This document shows positions 48,571-61,076 of a stretch of DNA of 64,000 nucleotides, piece after piece. The stretch comes from Stropharia rugosoannulata (lineage: Eukaryota; Basidiomycota; Agaricomycetes; Agaricales; Strophariaceae). Position numbers and translations under genes: made by a program. The notes under the pieces were generated by a model. That model did not search any database and was not told where the DNA came from. It saw only the letters and a program-made list of their open reading frames with translations. Positions within the stretch are counted from its first letter, which is position 1; each line of letters starts with the position of its first letter. The DNA is taken from the NCBI GenBank assembly GCA_028532985.1, contig JANCIK010000011.1, forward strand, positions 496,001 to 560,000, read 5' to 3'.

Positions 48571-49482
48571 TCACTGCTTTCTCCCCCATTTTACAGTATC
48601 GTTTTGTCTTTTCAGGACAATGCAAAGTTGTGAACCGTCGAATGGCTCAGTATCTTCAATGTCGATATTGTAATGATTCCTGGCAATCTTCTTTGTCATG
48701 TACCGATCACAGTGTGGGCAGACATGAAATATATCTCCCAACACTTGTAGTGCAACTCCTGCAGAATTATCCGGGTCGTGAGCGTCAAGCGATCTCAGTG
48801 AAGGCTGATTTGTCTCTTGGAGCGGAGCCATGATATCTGCCAGGCCTATTATTGAATAATTAACGAACGCCAGCTGAAAAATGCTTGTTTCTCGGAAGAA
48901 CTGACCGACGTTATCTGGGCATTTGTGATATGGGACCGTCCTAGTCGTCATGAAGTTGGAACAGCCTTGACATCTCATAAACAACTTCCAAAATTCTTCT
49001 TTGGGTAACCCATAGGCAGGTAACCAGTCCAGACTTAGCAATTGTGAAAATGGTGTCTTGTACTCCAGGGAAGGATTGAATAACGATGCTACATGTGCAT
49101 CGCTAAAAATAGTACCCTGCTCCGTCGCGTTCGACAATGGGTTGACTGCGAGTTTCAACACTGTTTCGGGTGATCTGCGACGGAAAGCTGAGGCAAGTTC
49201 GGAACCCTTACCCGCAGTTTCTACCGTTAAATTCTTTCCTCTTTGCGACTTCTTACGCTTTTCACGGTCAAAGTTGGTGTTCCTATACAATGAAGTGGGG
49301 CTTGGGGACGGTGACGATCGAGGAGGCATGTAGTATTCTGCTTTTCTTTTCAATGCCCGGGGTTGACGCAATGGCATTGCGGGCTCGATTTCTGGGAACT
49401 CGATGATCACCGGCTCCAATGTGTTGCCATAACATGCACCGTTGTCTTCACAGTCAATGTTTGGGGTGATACCGTTAGGCAT
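48571..49482 (-). CDS. unknown protein with two zinc-knuckle motifs
   Basis: A single open frame of 303 codons. Residues 41-84 are basic and Pro/Ser-rich, with REKRKKSQRGK as a likely nuclear signal. Two related metal-binding motifs follow: C171-x2-C174-x11-H186-x-C188 (CQGCSNFMTTRTVPYHKC) and C255-x2-C258-x11-H270 (CPHCDRYMTKKIARNH), the second without a fourth Cys. Each has C-x2-C-x3-M then a His, so they look like repeats of one zinc finger. The region between holds WLPAYGLPKEEFWKLF, which looks like a folded core. A DNA- or RNA-binding nuclear role would fit. I do not recognise the family. It runs toward the RMI1-like pair and away from the next gene. Confidence 0.6.
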   Translation of the reverse strand: MPNGITPNIDCEDNGACYGNTLEPVIIEFPEIEPAMPLRQPRALKRKAEYYMPPRSSPSPSPTSLYRNTNFDREKRKKSQRGKNLTVETAGKGSELASAFRRRSPETVLKLAVNPLSNATEQGTIFSDAHVASLFNPSLEYKTPFSQLLSLDWLPAYGLPKEEFWKLFMRCQGCSNFMTTRTVPYHKCPDNVGQFFRETSIFQLAFVNYSIIGLADIMAPLQETNQPSLRSLDAHDPDNSAGVALQVLGDIFHVCPHCDRYMTKKIARNHYNIDIEDTEPFDGSQLCIVLKRQNDTVKWGRKQ

Positions 49483-49802
49483 TTAATGAGAAATATGCTG
49501 AAGGCGTATGGGAGTCGCCGAGCGCTGAGCGGCGGGTGTTTTTGCTTTGTTTATCATATATCACAGCCATTTATCTTATAGCATTTTCTTCAAAGGCTGG
49601 CCCGCAATGATCTGTTACTGCCTGCTGCGAAGATATCACTCTAGTGAATGTGAACTGTACTACACCATGACTGCGGCTGTGCGTAATGCCAAATCAAAAC
49701 AAGTGCGCTAACCAAACTTGATGCTCAGTATACAAGGGCATGCCGCTTTCTATTTTGCAAGAACTTGTACATTTTTTGCGGCTATCTACCACGTGTCATG
49801 TT

Positions 49803-51688
49803 TCAGATATCAATCAGTTTAGCTAACTCCTCGCTGCCGCTAATCCCGGTATCGTCATCTGAAGTCAGGTGGTCAACTATTTTACTCTTTAATGTGAAGT
49901 CAGAGCCGAGGTGGGAGAGTGAACGAATGTGGAACAGCACTTGGGATGCCGGCATGTCGGTATGCGGAGGAGCGGGAACGGTTGTCGCTGGTGGAACGTT
50001 TAACTCGGCTAAAATACCCTTGAGAAATTGGGACTGGATGATGGATGGGACTGCTTTGCCGTCTGCGTCAGGTTCCCGAGGCTCGGAAACCAACTGTGCC
50101 AGTGTTTTTGAGTGCACCTGGCATACTTTCACGAGACTACTATTGACCCGGTAGGGTGGAGAGACCGATGCGATCCCTCTGGGCAACTTGGCCAGACTTG
50201 CAAGCACTTGATCCAGCTGCGTGTATGATTGTAATAATGGTAAGAACTTGGTAAAAACGGTGCGATCAAGGGTTGTTCTCACTCACCACGGCAATAGGAA
50301 GTAACAATATGTTGGTGGTTAAAGCGGCATTACTACCGTTGATGTTGAACAAGGAGTCCCTGCCCCAATAGTCCACAGCGGCGATCAACAGCTTCCTGAT
50401 GCACGGCGATGTATAGAAACGAATAAGCCGTCGACGGGTCTCTGCAGATAGCGTGGCGTAAGTCACATTGGGCAATAGTCCCTTCTTCACACGGAGGTAG
50501 TTAACCCAAATATCCTTGAGACCGAGTTCTCCGTACGCGGCCAATGAATTCGTGATCTCGGAATCGAAGTGGCCAGTGCAGTCATTACCCAAGACGAAGT
50601 GCACATCGCCTGCCATCAATGAGACTTGACCTTCCCTGAGCAAGGTGAGTGCTGTCAGAATCATATGTTCAATGAAGGAGTTTTCAATCTGTTGAAGCTG
50701 CCGTAGACGAGCAAAGTGAGTAATCATGATGCTCAAATATATGGTCAAACTGTGGCTTACGTTGTTTCTGGTCGTATCCCTTATATAAACATACAAGGCG
50801 TCACTCTCGCTCCCGTTTATAGCCTCCGGCCAAACTTTGTGCTTAATATTTCCCTCCGCAGGAATAAGCTTGGCGACGAGGGAAGATTCGCGTACGATGA
50901 ACCAGAGTTTTCTGAAGCCAGCGTCGAACTTGCAGATACTTTTCATCCTAGTATTTACTAGTAACTATCGTCAGGGAAGTAACGGTAAGTATGAATTCAA
51001 GTCACATCCCGTGAGTGAACACTTGCCGAGATTTGTGTAATAAGTTCTCCTCGCCAGATCCCAGAAGTAAGGTCAGTGCGAGTAATGCAGTGGACGAAGG
51101 AGGTAAGTAAGATTATGTTCAGCGACTCTTTGGTATGACCGAACTGGTTGCGCTTCAGCATCCACTTTGGCGCATTACGGGGCTGAGTCGAGTAGGGGTT
51201 TACTGCGAGACCACCGCCGTGTTTTCTTGAACTTTCCAGAAAGTGGAGGGTGGTGTATTCTGGGTCTTTCGAGACCTTCAACCCGATCGTTTCCAACTCA
51301 TCCTGAAGATACAAAAATCTCAAACAAAGATCTTGTAAATTTGCACATACTAGGAACTTACATCCGAACAGAAGACCACAAGCAAGGAATGTCCATTTCG
51401 AAGAGTGCGTCGCAGACCGAGGATTGTTAGAGTCATTGCTGTTTCCGACGGAACGGCAAGGCTTGCAGAACTTGGGGTTAAGAGACCATTGGTGCTATCG
51501 GAAGGTTTCGGGGTGGGTATGCAGGAGTCAAGGTCGATGAGGGGGATACATTCGTCGATGTCCTCCCGACGGTGGGGGGCGGTGGCCGGTCGCACAGCGT
51601 CTGCCAAAGCTATGCTTTCGGAGTATTTGGCCATGTCATTGAAGGCGAATGGTAGGCCGTCTGACGGTAGTGCTTTGCCGCTAGCCAT
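49803..51688 (-). CDS. unknown 542-aa protein, five exons
   Basis: Five exons, 51362-51688, 51023-51302, 50761-50957, 50287-50697 and 49803-50216, join in phase to 542 aa. The N-terminal third is Ser/Pro-rich and probably disordered. The middle has LKVSKDPEYTTLHFLESSRK, KFDAGFRKLWFIVRESSLVA and YVYIRDTTRNN, then a long helical segment with IENSFIEHMILTALTLLREG, VHFVLGNDCTGHFD and LLPNVTYATLSAETRRRLI. The tail is Ser/Asp-rich (HLTSDDDTGISGSEELA). There is no signal peptide or membrane helix. The second intron begins with the poor donor GTGTTC. I do not recognise the protein. All frames are open, so it seems intact. Confidence 0.6.
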
Positions 51689-53308
51689 CTGACAGCTCGA
51701 AGTACGAAGACAACTGACTGGAAGAACTCTACTTGAAGGCCAGTTCTTCTACTACGGGTCCTCTTTTATATGTTCAAACGGTGACGAGTCCAGCGAGCCC
51801 ACCCAATTTTCTTCGCGTATCGAGATTCAATGCTCAGGCTAGCTTGAGTCCGTTATCATATCGATAACTTGGGAACATCGCGGTGTGCAGGCGGTTATTT
51901 TAGTGCTAGCTGGGAGTTGGCAGGCGTAGTGATGGACCTAAGATTTGGTCAGCCCTCTGGTAACTTTCAAAAACTGTCAGATTCCTAGGACGGACTTCAG
52001 CAAGAAGTCAAGTTCTTCCCAAACATCTGATATGAAGAGATATGGTACTGATCATCTATTGGCTGGCCCGATTATTATCTGAATTTGACGTGAAACTCAT
52101 GTTTGTCAATAGCAGGAGGCAGACTTGCAACTCATTTAGATATTAAATGAGTTGCAAGTCTGCCTCAAGACGGATCACGAGCAATTTAATGAACGGTGTT
52201 TTTTGGACGTCTGAATGCGATCGAAAGCTATGTTTAAGCTGCTTACGGCACTTCTCCGACGCTGATCTACCATATAAGGTGACTTGACGACTCATGTTAG
52301 ACTCATGACTGTTTTTTTCTTTTTACTTTTTACAGTTGTTCATAAATTCTGTCACGATAACATCAATAGCCGAATTCAACCCAAATTAGCTATTAGTATT
52401 GGATAACAGTAATTAAACTATGATACGAAGATTGATCTATTATTCAAGATATGAAAGTACTAGTGCATATTTTTCAAGGCGAAGTTGGTCAGGAGACGCG
52501 ACCATTGAAATCCTGTGTTTGGAAGTTCAAGCAAAGTTCAAGGCTCTGTCAAGTTTGCCTGCCATCCAATAATAGTGAAGCAGACCGTTCGGTTGAGATC
52601 CAGACTCCTCAGCAGCAAGTACTAGTGCTAGTAGTAAACTAGTACTAACGGTGCCACTCAAGTGCCACTTCTTGAGATTCGCAGACTCATTCCGGGCCGA
52701 CAATAATATGTAGTAACGGTCCGTCAAGTCACGGTAGCAAACTTTGGGTGAACATCAAGTGAACATTTCCAAGCGAAGCTCGGACTCGAGTCAATGCATG
52801 ACCGTCGTAGTTCAAACCACGTTGTATGCTCTCGAAAATGCAGCGTCGTTTCAAACACTGAAGCCAATGCAAGATTGTTGTAGGCCTTTCTAGTAGACAG
52901 AGTCATATTCGAATTTATTAACTCCCACCTGCAACCCACCTGCGACCCACTTGACCTTGAGATTAAAGACATGGCGATTGAATCATGAACAACTTCTTGT
53001 TGACTCAGTCATGACTCAGACGGCTTTAAAGATGACTTCAAGTTCAATTTTGATTACCAGGCTGGTCCCCTTATGAATATCTTGAGTCAAGACCGGGATC
53101 GCAGCAATGGCACAGCTCAAGCGCAGTTCTGTGACCGCTGTTATTGCTACGGGAGACCCTTTCGGAAATACTCATGTCATATGTAGCCTGTCAATGTCAC
53201 TTGTAGGCTGTGGGTAAACAGGTTAAACAATTTTTAGGGACCCCTGACAGTGCTGCTTAGTGAGACACCTTGTTTACGTGGGTGTAGTAGGTACGCTGTG
53301 AACTAGCT
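51689..53308. other. intergenic with a strong hairpin
   Basis: No gene is supported. A perfect 23-bp inverted repeat lies at 52116-52166. ACTAGT-type short repeats occur at about 52615-52650, and a run of CAGT/GACTCA-like words at 53000-53100. Confidence 0.5.
52116..52166. repeat. perfect hairpin, 23-bp arms, 5-nt loop
   Basis: Arms 52116-52138 and 52144-52166 are exact complements around GATAT. The stem begins GAGGCAGACTTGCAACTC. It is isolated from genes and could be a precursor of a small RNA or an insertion scar. Confidence 0.8.
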
Positions 53309-54385
53309 TTGAACTCCAACTGCATGCTTATCTTCTGTCCTCAAGTGATGTTTCTCCATAGCTCACCTTCATCTTTCTCTTCCTCTTTTTTGTATGAGGA
53401 CCGGGCATCCGAGGATGGTGTCTGGAAGGCCATCGGTAATTCCCTGCTGGCTAACGATCTCAACCATGCTACTAGTAATCTCATGGCCAACTCAGATATC
53501 CAACCCCAATCCGTCTCTCCCGGGCCTTCACATTACGACAAGGATCGCATTAGCGCATGGAGCGCAAGCACGATTTCTGCTTGTGACATAGATGATAAAA
53601 ACCAGTATTGGGTATCACGGTCTGGCACGTTATGCGATTCAGATGAACTAAGGCAAGAGACTACGCAGGTACGAGTTCAATAAATTCATTTTTGCCTCCC
53701 ATGTAGCTAATTTTTGTCCAGGAAGTTCAACACTGTATCGAAAGTTCTCTCAGCAGTAGTGAGGGAGACGAGGAGGACAGCGGTAGCCCTCTGTGTCTTT
53801 CTCAAGGGCTCATTAAAAGCACAGATGAAGTTGTGGTAGCCCACAATGCTCTCGTACAAGACCAAGAATTAACTGATCGAATAGCTGCAAGCTTTTTTTC
53901 CCCCTCGTCATGTGGGAGGCAACTGACTATTATACTAGCTGCAAGCTTATCTTACTCAGTGTCCCCTCGACAAATTGGAAGAGTTTTTTGTCGGCGCAAC
54001 AGATGCTTCAAATGCGTTGACGCTTCGCCAATCTGGTATCATACTCGACCTGGACTACTGGCTTCGACTCAAGGTCATTCCTCTGGTACGTATGTATCAG
54101 AGGGATAGTACAATTTTACGCCAGATTGAAGACAGGATCGACTGTTTACAAGGGCTGTGCAACAAGAATAAGGAACGTCGCATCAATCTTTATGCACTCG
54201 ATAATCGCCTTCCTGGCAGCACCCGTTTCCCCCCATCTTTCTTGTACGCCCAGCAGGTTCATCAAGCGCGAGTTGAGCGCGAAATTCGACTTAGGCCTTG
54301 GGCTAATATTGGCACCCTCCGTTTCCTCGAAGAGTCTAATGTTATTACAGATCAACAATTGGCGCAACTATGGAGCTGTAATTAG
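53309..54385 (+). CDS. unknown 312-aa protein, three exons
   Basis: Exons 53309-53668, 53722-53853 and 53939-54385 join in phase 0. I chose the second intron as 53854-53938 because it has a CTGACTAT branch-like site before TAG and restores one open frame. The first half is Ser-rich and acidic (SSSEGDEEDSGS), likely disordered. The second half reads as folded, mostly helical: EEFFVGATDASNALTLRQ, SGIILDLDYWLRLKVIPLVR, then a Lys/Asn-rich link and EREIRLRPWANIGTLRFLEE. I do not recognise the family. A nearby duplicated word GCTGCAAGCTT at both possible acceptors makes alternative splicing possible. Confidence 0.55.
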
Positions 54386-55060
54386 CGCACTCTACAAACA
54401 CTCGTAGTAAATTGCAGTCTTACCGTATGAAGTTTATCTCCATTACTCTTTGATAGTAGTATTAGTCGACGGGATCGATGGGAGTTCAGTTTGCTTTCAG
54501 AGGTGCGACAATATCACATACTTAAACTATTCCTTGTATTGCCTGTATTCAACGAGTACTTATTTAAGGATCTGGTAACTATACGCTCAGGAGGGCCGCT
54601 TCGCGGCACTAATAAGTATAATTAATATTGGACTGGGTACTACTAGGTATTTCCAAGGTATTTCATGGAATTTGATGTGAATGATCACGAACCGCCACGG
54701 GCCGGTCCAATTCTGACCTAATCATCCCAACTTCGATCCAACTTTAATCCATTAGCTTCCGGCTTAGAGCTCCATCTAAAATCTTCAAAGAGAACTTATA
54801 CGTGACTGACTCTACTTGAAGTTACCCATATCACAATTGTGCCACCAGTTAGTGACAATCGTCCGGTGTTGCCCGGCTTTTATTTCTGGGGCGGAATCGA
54901 CGTTGACACTGGAGCCTCGAGTTGGTGACGTTTCACGGTTCTAAAAATAAAGGACACTCTACTTTCGATTGTACCTTGTACGCGGCACTATAGGTATAAC
55001 ATACGTTTTAAACTTCCAGTTAACATGATTATTGACCTAACTTTCCATAGATTCAAGCTT
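54386..55060. other. intergenic, probable promoter of the 894-aa gene
   Basis: No coding feature is seen. The upstream ATG at 55025 in frame with the next gene is a less likely start than 55061. Confidence 0.45.
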
Positions 55061-57831
55061 ATGGCATCATCTTTTCAACCAACAGCTTCGCTTCTCGAGT
55101 CCCAAATCCGCCCAGAGTACATACCCAGTAAATACCACCTGGCAATACGAGCGCGACTAGACGACCGGAAACAGATTCACACCGAGCGTGGAAGGGCCAT
55201 TGTTTTAGGAAGCGATATCTTTTACTCCCCAAACAGCTCGCATGTGCCCCGATTGCCATGCAATAACGGCAAACCATTTCAAAGAAGAGCTAACGTAGAT
55301 TGCGTTGATGAAATACAGCAACCGCTTTGGTGGGTTAAAGAAATGGCATATCTTCCTTTTGTACCCAAGGTGCCCAACTTCCACATGATTCCATTCGACC
55401 GACTCTATTCAACGTGTCCAATCTTTTCGAAGACAAGATCCAGAAAGGCCTTTAATAGGCGCAAAGCCGATCCTCAGCATATTGCCCATTGGGCAGCTAC
55501 TGAAAAAATGGTTCAAGACATCTTTTCTCTTTTCCGCTCTGCATATGGCATACCCGAAATGTCTGATGTCGTATCGACTACGATAACATTCTCTGCAACT
55601 GAGTACGACTACCCCAGTCAGTATAAAGCCGCGGAAAAACGATGTAGAGACTGGTGTGCTGCGTGGATGGGACTCATTTCATTCGCCATTGCGGTTGCGC
55701 AAACCTGTGATGGAGAAGACGCCTCTACTCCTATGCCCGCGTGGATTTACGACCTACTTCGCTTTTACCATCCTCATATAACTGCAGGAATACGACAAGA
55801 GCTTGCCTTATTCTCTGACTTCTACCCAAGGTCTGGTGTTTTTCTGAAAATCATGGACGAGACATTCCAGCATCCAGTGATCGACTTTTTTGTGAGGTGG
55901 AATATACCTATTTGGTATCCTTGGGGAGAGAGGGAGGAATACTATCTCCGCCAAAATTTGCCAGGCTGGAGTGAATGGAAACCTCCATCGCACTTACTGC
56001 AAGCAGCAAAGTCCTTTCTTATCAAGACACCTTCCTCAGTTCAATTAAACAATGTCTTATCTGAGTCCACGAATCAACCAGCTTGGAAGGTGTTCATCGA
56101 ACAGAGAAAAACTCGACAACTAGAGAACTCTGGTGCCAAACCCTTCAAGACGCCGAGGAAGGTCTTTGTATGGCAGCAAGACGAGGATGGGGCTTGGAAA
56201 CGGATTGCTGTTCACAAAAGAGACCAGGACGAAACATTGTCTGAATACGGCGCTGCGCAGAAGCATTACGACAAATTCACGAACGAATGGGACTGCTGTG
56301 AGGCTATGGCCAGCAAAACCGTCGAAGAACTACAGGATGATGCTTGGAGTGATGAAGACGATTTGACTTACGACATGATGCCAATTTCTACGCCTGTCAG
56401 TCACCACCCGGGCGCTCAAAGTGAACCGGAGGTAGCTGAGAAATTGGTTCCCATTTCTTCAAAATCTACGTCATCCATCCCCTCATCCCAGAACCACAAT
56501 AATGTATTACCATCTCATGATAAGGTGGGCTCGTCCTTGTATGTTGGCACATACAACCATCTAGCTTCCTCGTGCTCCTCCGAGTCCTTCGCGGAAGCAC
56601 CACAGGTACAGAATATTCAAATGCATTCCCGTCAAGAAGAGTATACTCCCGAGACATATTCGCCTGAAAACACACTGTATCTTATGTATGGATTCCTCTA
56701 CCCTACATCTAGGTCAACTCTCCGTCTGCCCGAATATACAATGGAGGATGCAAGTATTGTTCGGACTATCTGTGGGGCGCCTTCAATTCCTGATAGCTAT
56801 TTCAACTCTCCCACTGGTCAGGCTGCAATCGATTTTGTGAAATATCTATCACAGACAGACTCGAGCCCTCGGAATGAACTGTACGATTTGTCTTGGTCGA
56901 ACCTCAAGCCCGTCAATAAGTTATGGCGTATCAAGTGTCTTCAGAAGTTGCCCGCAGATCTATTCATTTTTAGGCTTGGTAACCGTGCTACTGTTCCCTG
57001 GTCATTGGCGGTCAAAGGTGCTACGGCAGCACTGCTGGTTGTGCGCCTCGATGAGGACTGGAATGAACACCGACTGGCTTACGAACTTTTGAACCGCAGA
57101 ATGAAATATTTCACTTTGAAACAGGTGGAATCCAAATCACTCTCTTCAACCACTGGCGAGTTGCCGGCATACGTACCTCGCACTAGGCTGGTTTCATGCA
57201 CATTTTCAACAGAAGACTACAAGCTATACAAGCAGGAATGCTCTAGTCTGATATGCAATCCCAGAATTGGTCGCGCCGCTCTCAAAGAAGGCGGAATACT
57301 TTGGCGGTTATCTGTCGAACTAAATGTAAGCTTTGGGGAAACGTTGGCTGGACCTACATTCCACACCGTCCTTAACAAGAAATGCCAAGCTTTCAGTTCC
57401 AGTAATAGTATGCAAATGTGGATTGACGATCATCTACAAGAATCAGAGAAGGACATTATTTGTGGTGTCTACAAGGTGTACACAGGTAAGTCTGATTTTC
57501 ACTGCAGAACAAGTTAGAGTTGAGAGTGTCTTTTAGATCTTTTACTAACAATCATTCACAATTTCACGCAGGACATGGCGAGCAACAATCGGTGACCTCG
57601 TGGTGGCCAACAGCTTCCTTGTGGGAAGAACTAGTTTGTTTTCCGACGTGGAACGATCGACTAGAAGGCATATATTTAACCCGGTTGAAGGAATTGGAGT
57701 CGGGATCCGGGAAACCTCGGACTGCCTCTGAATGGCGCAAAATTCTGAGAGCTCATTCTATTGTTCGACGAGCAGGTGCTAACTATACGAAGATGGCAGG
57801 TTTGGTTCTGGCAAATGTGAGCAAAACATAA
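55061..57831 (+). CDS. large protein of a multi-copy Agaricomycete family, unknown function
   Basis: Exon 1 (55061-57485) and exon 2 (57572-57831) join in phase to 894 aa; the frame is also open from an ATG at 55025. The N-terminal third looks folded, with QQPLWWVKEMAYLPFVPKVP, HWAATEKMVQDIFSLFRSAY and a tryptophan-rich WCAAWMGLISFAIAVAQ. The middle is a linker rich in Ser and acidic residues (ELQDDAWSDEDDL). The C-terminal third has YTMEDASIVRTICGAPSIPD and KLWRIKCLQKLPADLFIFRL, and ends with SWWPTASLWEEL and TASEWRKILRAHSIVRRAG. From memory, proteins with this WWP...W ending occur in many copies in mushroom genomes, which would fit a mobile-element passenger. No catalytic motif is recognised. 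The gene looks intact. Confidence 0.7.
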
Positions 57832-59107
57832 ACTTCATTGCATAGTTCAAACTTCTCTTGTCACGGTAGTACCGTTGTACAGTACTTACTACGTGGACAG
57901 TGTCCAACTTGTCAATTTCTTGCTGACTTCAAGTTTCTGAACATTCAATATCTATCATGCTCGCCTGATGTACCGTTACTACAAATATATAATATAGCAT
58001 CCTTTCAAGTTTTGAACAACTCGCCCCATATTAACCTGAGGCCCTGAGCCTGATAACCTACTAAATACCAGATAATTCGACACTGGCCGAAGTTCGGGCT
58101 CACCAGTGGTTGTGCCTACGACCGTGCCGTGCTGCCGGAGATTGAATATTGAAATTTGATCGGTTGACGCTTTAAATTGGCTCCGGGACAGTCCAGTCAC
58201 TGACTCCGTCAGACTTACCTCTGGGACCCAGGGTATGTCCTCGATTGCGACGGGGCCGAACAAAGAATACCTCTGGGATCCAGGATATTCTCTCTCTTTC
58301 GTTGGCCCAACTTCGTCTGTGTTCATTCCAGGTCATTCGTCCCAAGGTTCAGGTCTTCCAAAGGTCTTCTTCATTGTATACGTACGACATTTGACCTGAA
58401 ATTGCAACTTATTGAAGCAATACTACGGAGGATCCAAGAAAAAACTCTGTCATACGCATTACCACCAGCACATTCGCATGGGGTTGGACTGATAGAATGT
58501 TACTTGTGCTGTCTCTTCATTGGGGCTGACCATATCCTCTTGATTTCCCGCACCAAGTCCGCGCATCTCAGTTACGTCCACCGATACCTGTCTTGTTCCA
58601 TTTTGCATGCCTTGACCATAGCAGTGCTTTCGGATTTGTTCTGTAGTTGCAGTGTACAATAAATGCTACCCTTCGACTTTCTCCCCTTGCTGCCAATTAC
58701 GCGAGCCTCAAACTTAGGATACCAGTCGACTGGCAGTTATGAAATTCAAGACCATGTTAAGTTTTACCTGGCAATGTCATGCAGTCCCCTGTTTACGTGC
58801 GTGAACGTGAACGATCGTCCACCGTCCTCTTATATATGTACGTCATCTGGCGAAGTTTGATTCTGAAACGCTTCCTAGAAAACAGTCGGTGAGCACGCTA
58901 ATTTATATACCTATTAGTGGCCTTAGGAAATCTTTCGCAGCATACAGCGCAGCAACTGCGGCACAGAGTCTAAGGTGCTGCAGCCTGCGTCCCATTCGTA
59001 ACCTTCCAGATCTGTGTTAGCTCTAGTTATTCATGTGAGCTATAACCGTGTTATAAGGCTATAAATTTCAACATACTGAGACAGCAATTATCCTCACCTG
59101 CTCCAAC
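57832..59107. other. intergenic, no supported gene
   Basis: Open frames at 57979-58326 (minus) and 58402-58662 (plus) have no features. Confidence 0.45.
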
Positions 59108-60689
59108 ATGTCTGATGCTCTGCGTCCGGCTGGCTCCTCTTTGCCGACTCCAACGGTAGCCAGTGGATCAACATTAACAGATACTACTAGTTCTGATTCC
59201 TCGTTTAACGATACCCATAATGAATCGGTCGATCCTGAAGATGCAGCGACGCAAATTAAATCTCTGAAACGCCAGCTAGCTGCCATGACAGAACAGATAA
59301 ACTCGAGCAATAAGCGGTCTAGGAAAATCCGGTATGAAAAACCACTTCAAATCATATGTCGGACTCAAGCTCAAGTTTTTAACAGGACCACGATGAGTTT
59401 AGGACGCGGAATACGTCGTTTAGCCACGTTGTACGACAGTGTATCCAGCGTACTTGATGAAGTAGACGCACAAAACTCAGAGCCCCCAGGGTCTGTATTT
59501 GATCGAAGGTACATTTTTCCATTTAACAGAGTATCTATTCTCACAACTCCGAGGTCACAGCCGACAACGATTGGCTGCTGCATGGCCTCTTATCTTAGAT
59601 CTTGTCCCTTCTCTTAGCCAACTCCTCAGAGAAGAAGAGAATGTTGAAGTAATAGTGGGTTACCTTCACGAAGTATGTTCCGGCCCGAATTTTATGATTT
59701 CCTGGTATTTTAATTTTAATTTCCCCAGTTACAACACGGTGCCAATAGTGCACGCAGTGACGATGTTAATCGAATCAAAGCTGAAATGTGCTCACGAATT
59801 AACAGCCAGTACAAACCAGATATCCTTCTCCATAAAAATGACCGTTCGAACCGGGGCATTCAACATGATGTATGCGGAGCGCTGTTATGCCCTGTCACTT
59901 TCAATTGGGATGATCTTGAGTACAGATTATAGATGGTGCCCTGTTAATCATGAACTAATCACTCACTTTCAAACTTAGGGTCAGAGCAAACATTCGAAAT
60001 AGTAAAGAAGGGTTTATTATCAACACCAATTATTACCTGCGATGCTTGTATTCGACACCACCTGTTAATCTCAAGCGCATCGAAGAAGGGTTCCTTCGCA
60101 GTAATCTACTTGTCCAGGTATTTTTTATATAACAAGTTGTTACCTTTAGTAATAGTACAATACTGCTAGGTCTATGCTGCAATATTTACATCCCCATCAT
60201 CGGCCGACGGTATTACAGTAGAGCCCGAGTCAGATCATCAACCTACCCGCCAATTAAAGTCAAACAAGTCAACAAAATCTTCTGTATCTACGCTTTTGGG
60301 CATGAATGGAGTAGTCACCGGCCGATCTATTGCATATGCTGCGGTTATGGTTAGCACTTTTATCTACCTTTGTGTTTATCTGCTAATATCTTATTTAGCT
60401 TGTCTTCAATCTGACTGATGCCTCCCAGTGGATCTACAGCCACAATAACTTTAGTTTTGTGAATTTCTATAATTTTGTGGTTGACTATTTTGAAGAACCC
60501 CGCAGTGCAGCATCAACCCGTCGTGTCAAGGATCTTCTTCAATGGTGGAAGAAGTACGCATTCCATCTACCCATATCTCCACATTATTAACCGCACTTCC
60601 ATAGGAAAATCTTCCCTCAGTTTGTTTCCGTGTCTAATGATACAAACGAATCACATAAAATATTACTGCAACAAGACGATGATTACTAG
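59108..60689 (+). CDS. member of a repeated Agaricomycete family (ALLCP-motif protein)
   Basis: Start MSDALRPAG at 59108. Exon 1 holds a Ser/Thr-rich N terminus, a coiled-coil-like stretch (QIKSLKRQLAAMTEQINSSN) and SLGRGIRRLATLYDSVSSVL. Later exons join in phase: LAAAWPLILDLVPSLSQLLR, LQHGANSARSDDVNRIKAE, GIQHDVCGALLCPVTFNWDD, VRANIRNSKEGFII, VYAAIFTSPSSADG, GMNGVVTGRSIAYAAVM, FNLTDASQWIYSHNNF, VKDLLQWWKKKIFP, with the stop at 60687. The order 'GANSARSDD, TGxLLCP, IFTSPSS, SIAYAAxM, LLxWWN/K-xIFP' is that of a family present in many copies in Agaricomycete genomes. Its function is unknown. Only the junction after exon 1 (59490-59530) is unresolved: it needs either a 37-bp intron or a frameshift. 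Confidence 0.68.
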
Positions 60690-61076
60690 TATATACCTTT
60701 TTTATACATTCTGGCTTAACATTTCAATAGCTTCAGAATGCCCCAACCAACGTTATGTTACAATTATGTTATTGTAGAAATAATTGCAGACAACAGCCCG
60801 CCGGAAGCTCCAACTTATAGTTATCAAAACCAACAAGTACTATGACCTGCAGAAGCTAGGAAAGCATTAAGAAAGTAATACTACCTGGTACAATGCGGCG
60901 TGTTTGAGGATGTCAAATAGGCTATACGGCTACTAAACAATGCACAATATTATGCTTCTTGTGCCGTGACGCGCCTTCAAAATAAAAGGCACGTCAGACT
61001 CCGATTTACCTTTTGACTTAAACCACCCCCACCTCACTCTTTCCCAACGCCGTTGTAACTAGACTCGTCCACGCTG
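60690..61076. other. intergenic, promoter of the 241-aa gene
   Basis: No coding feature is seen. Confidence 0.45.
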
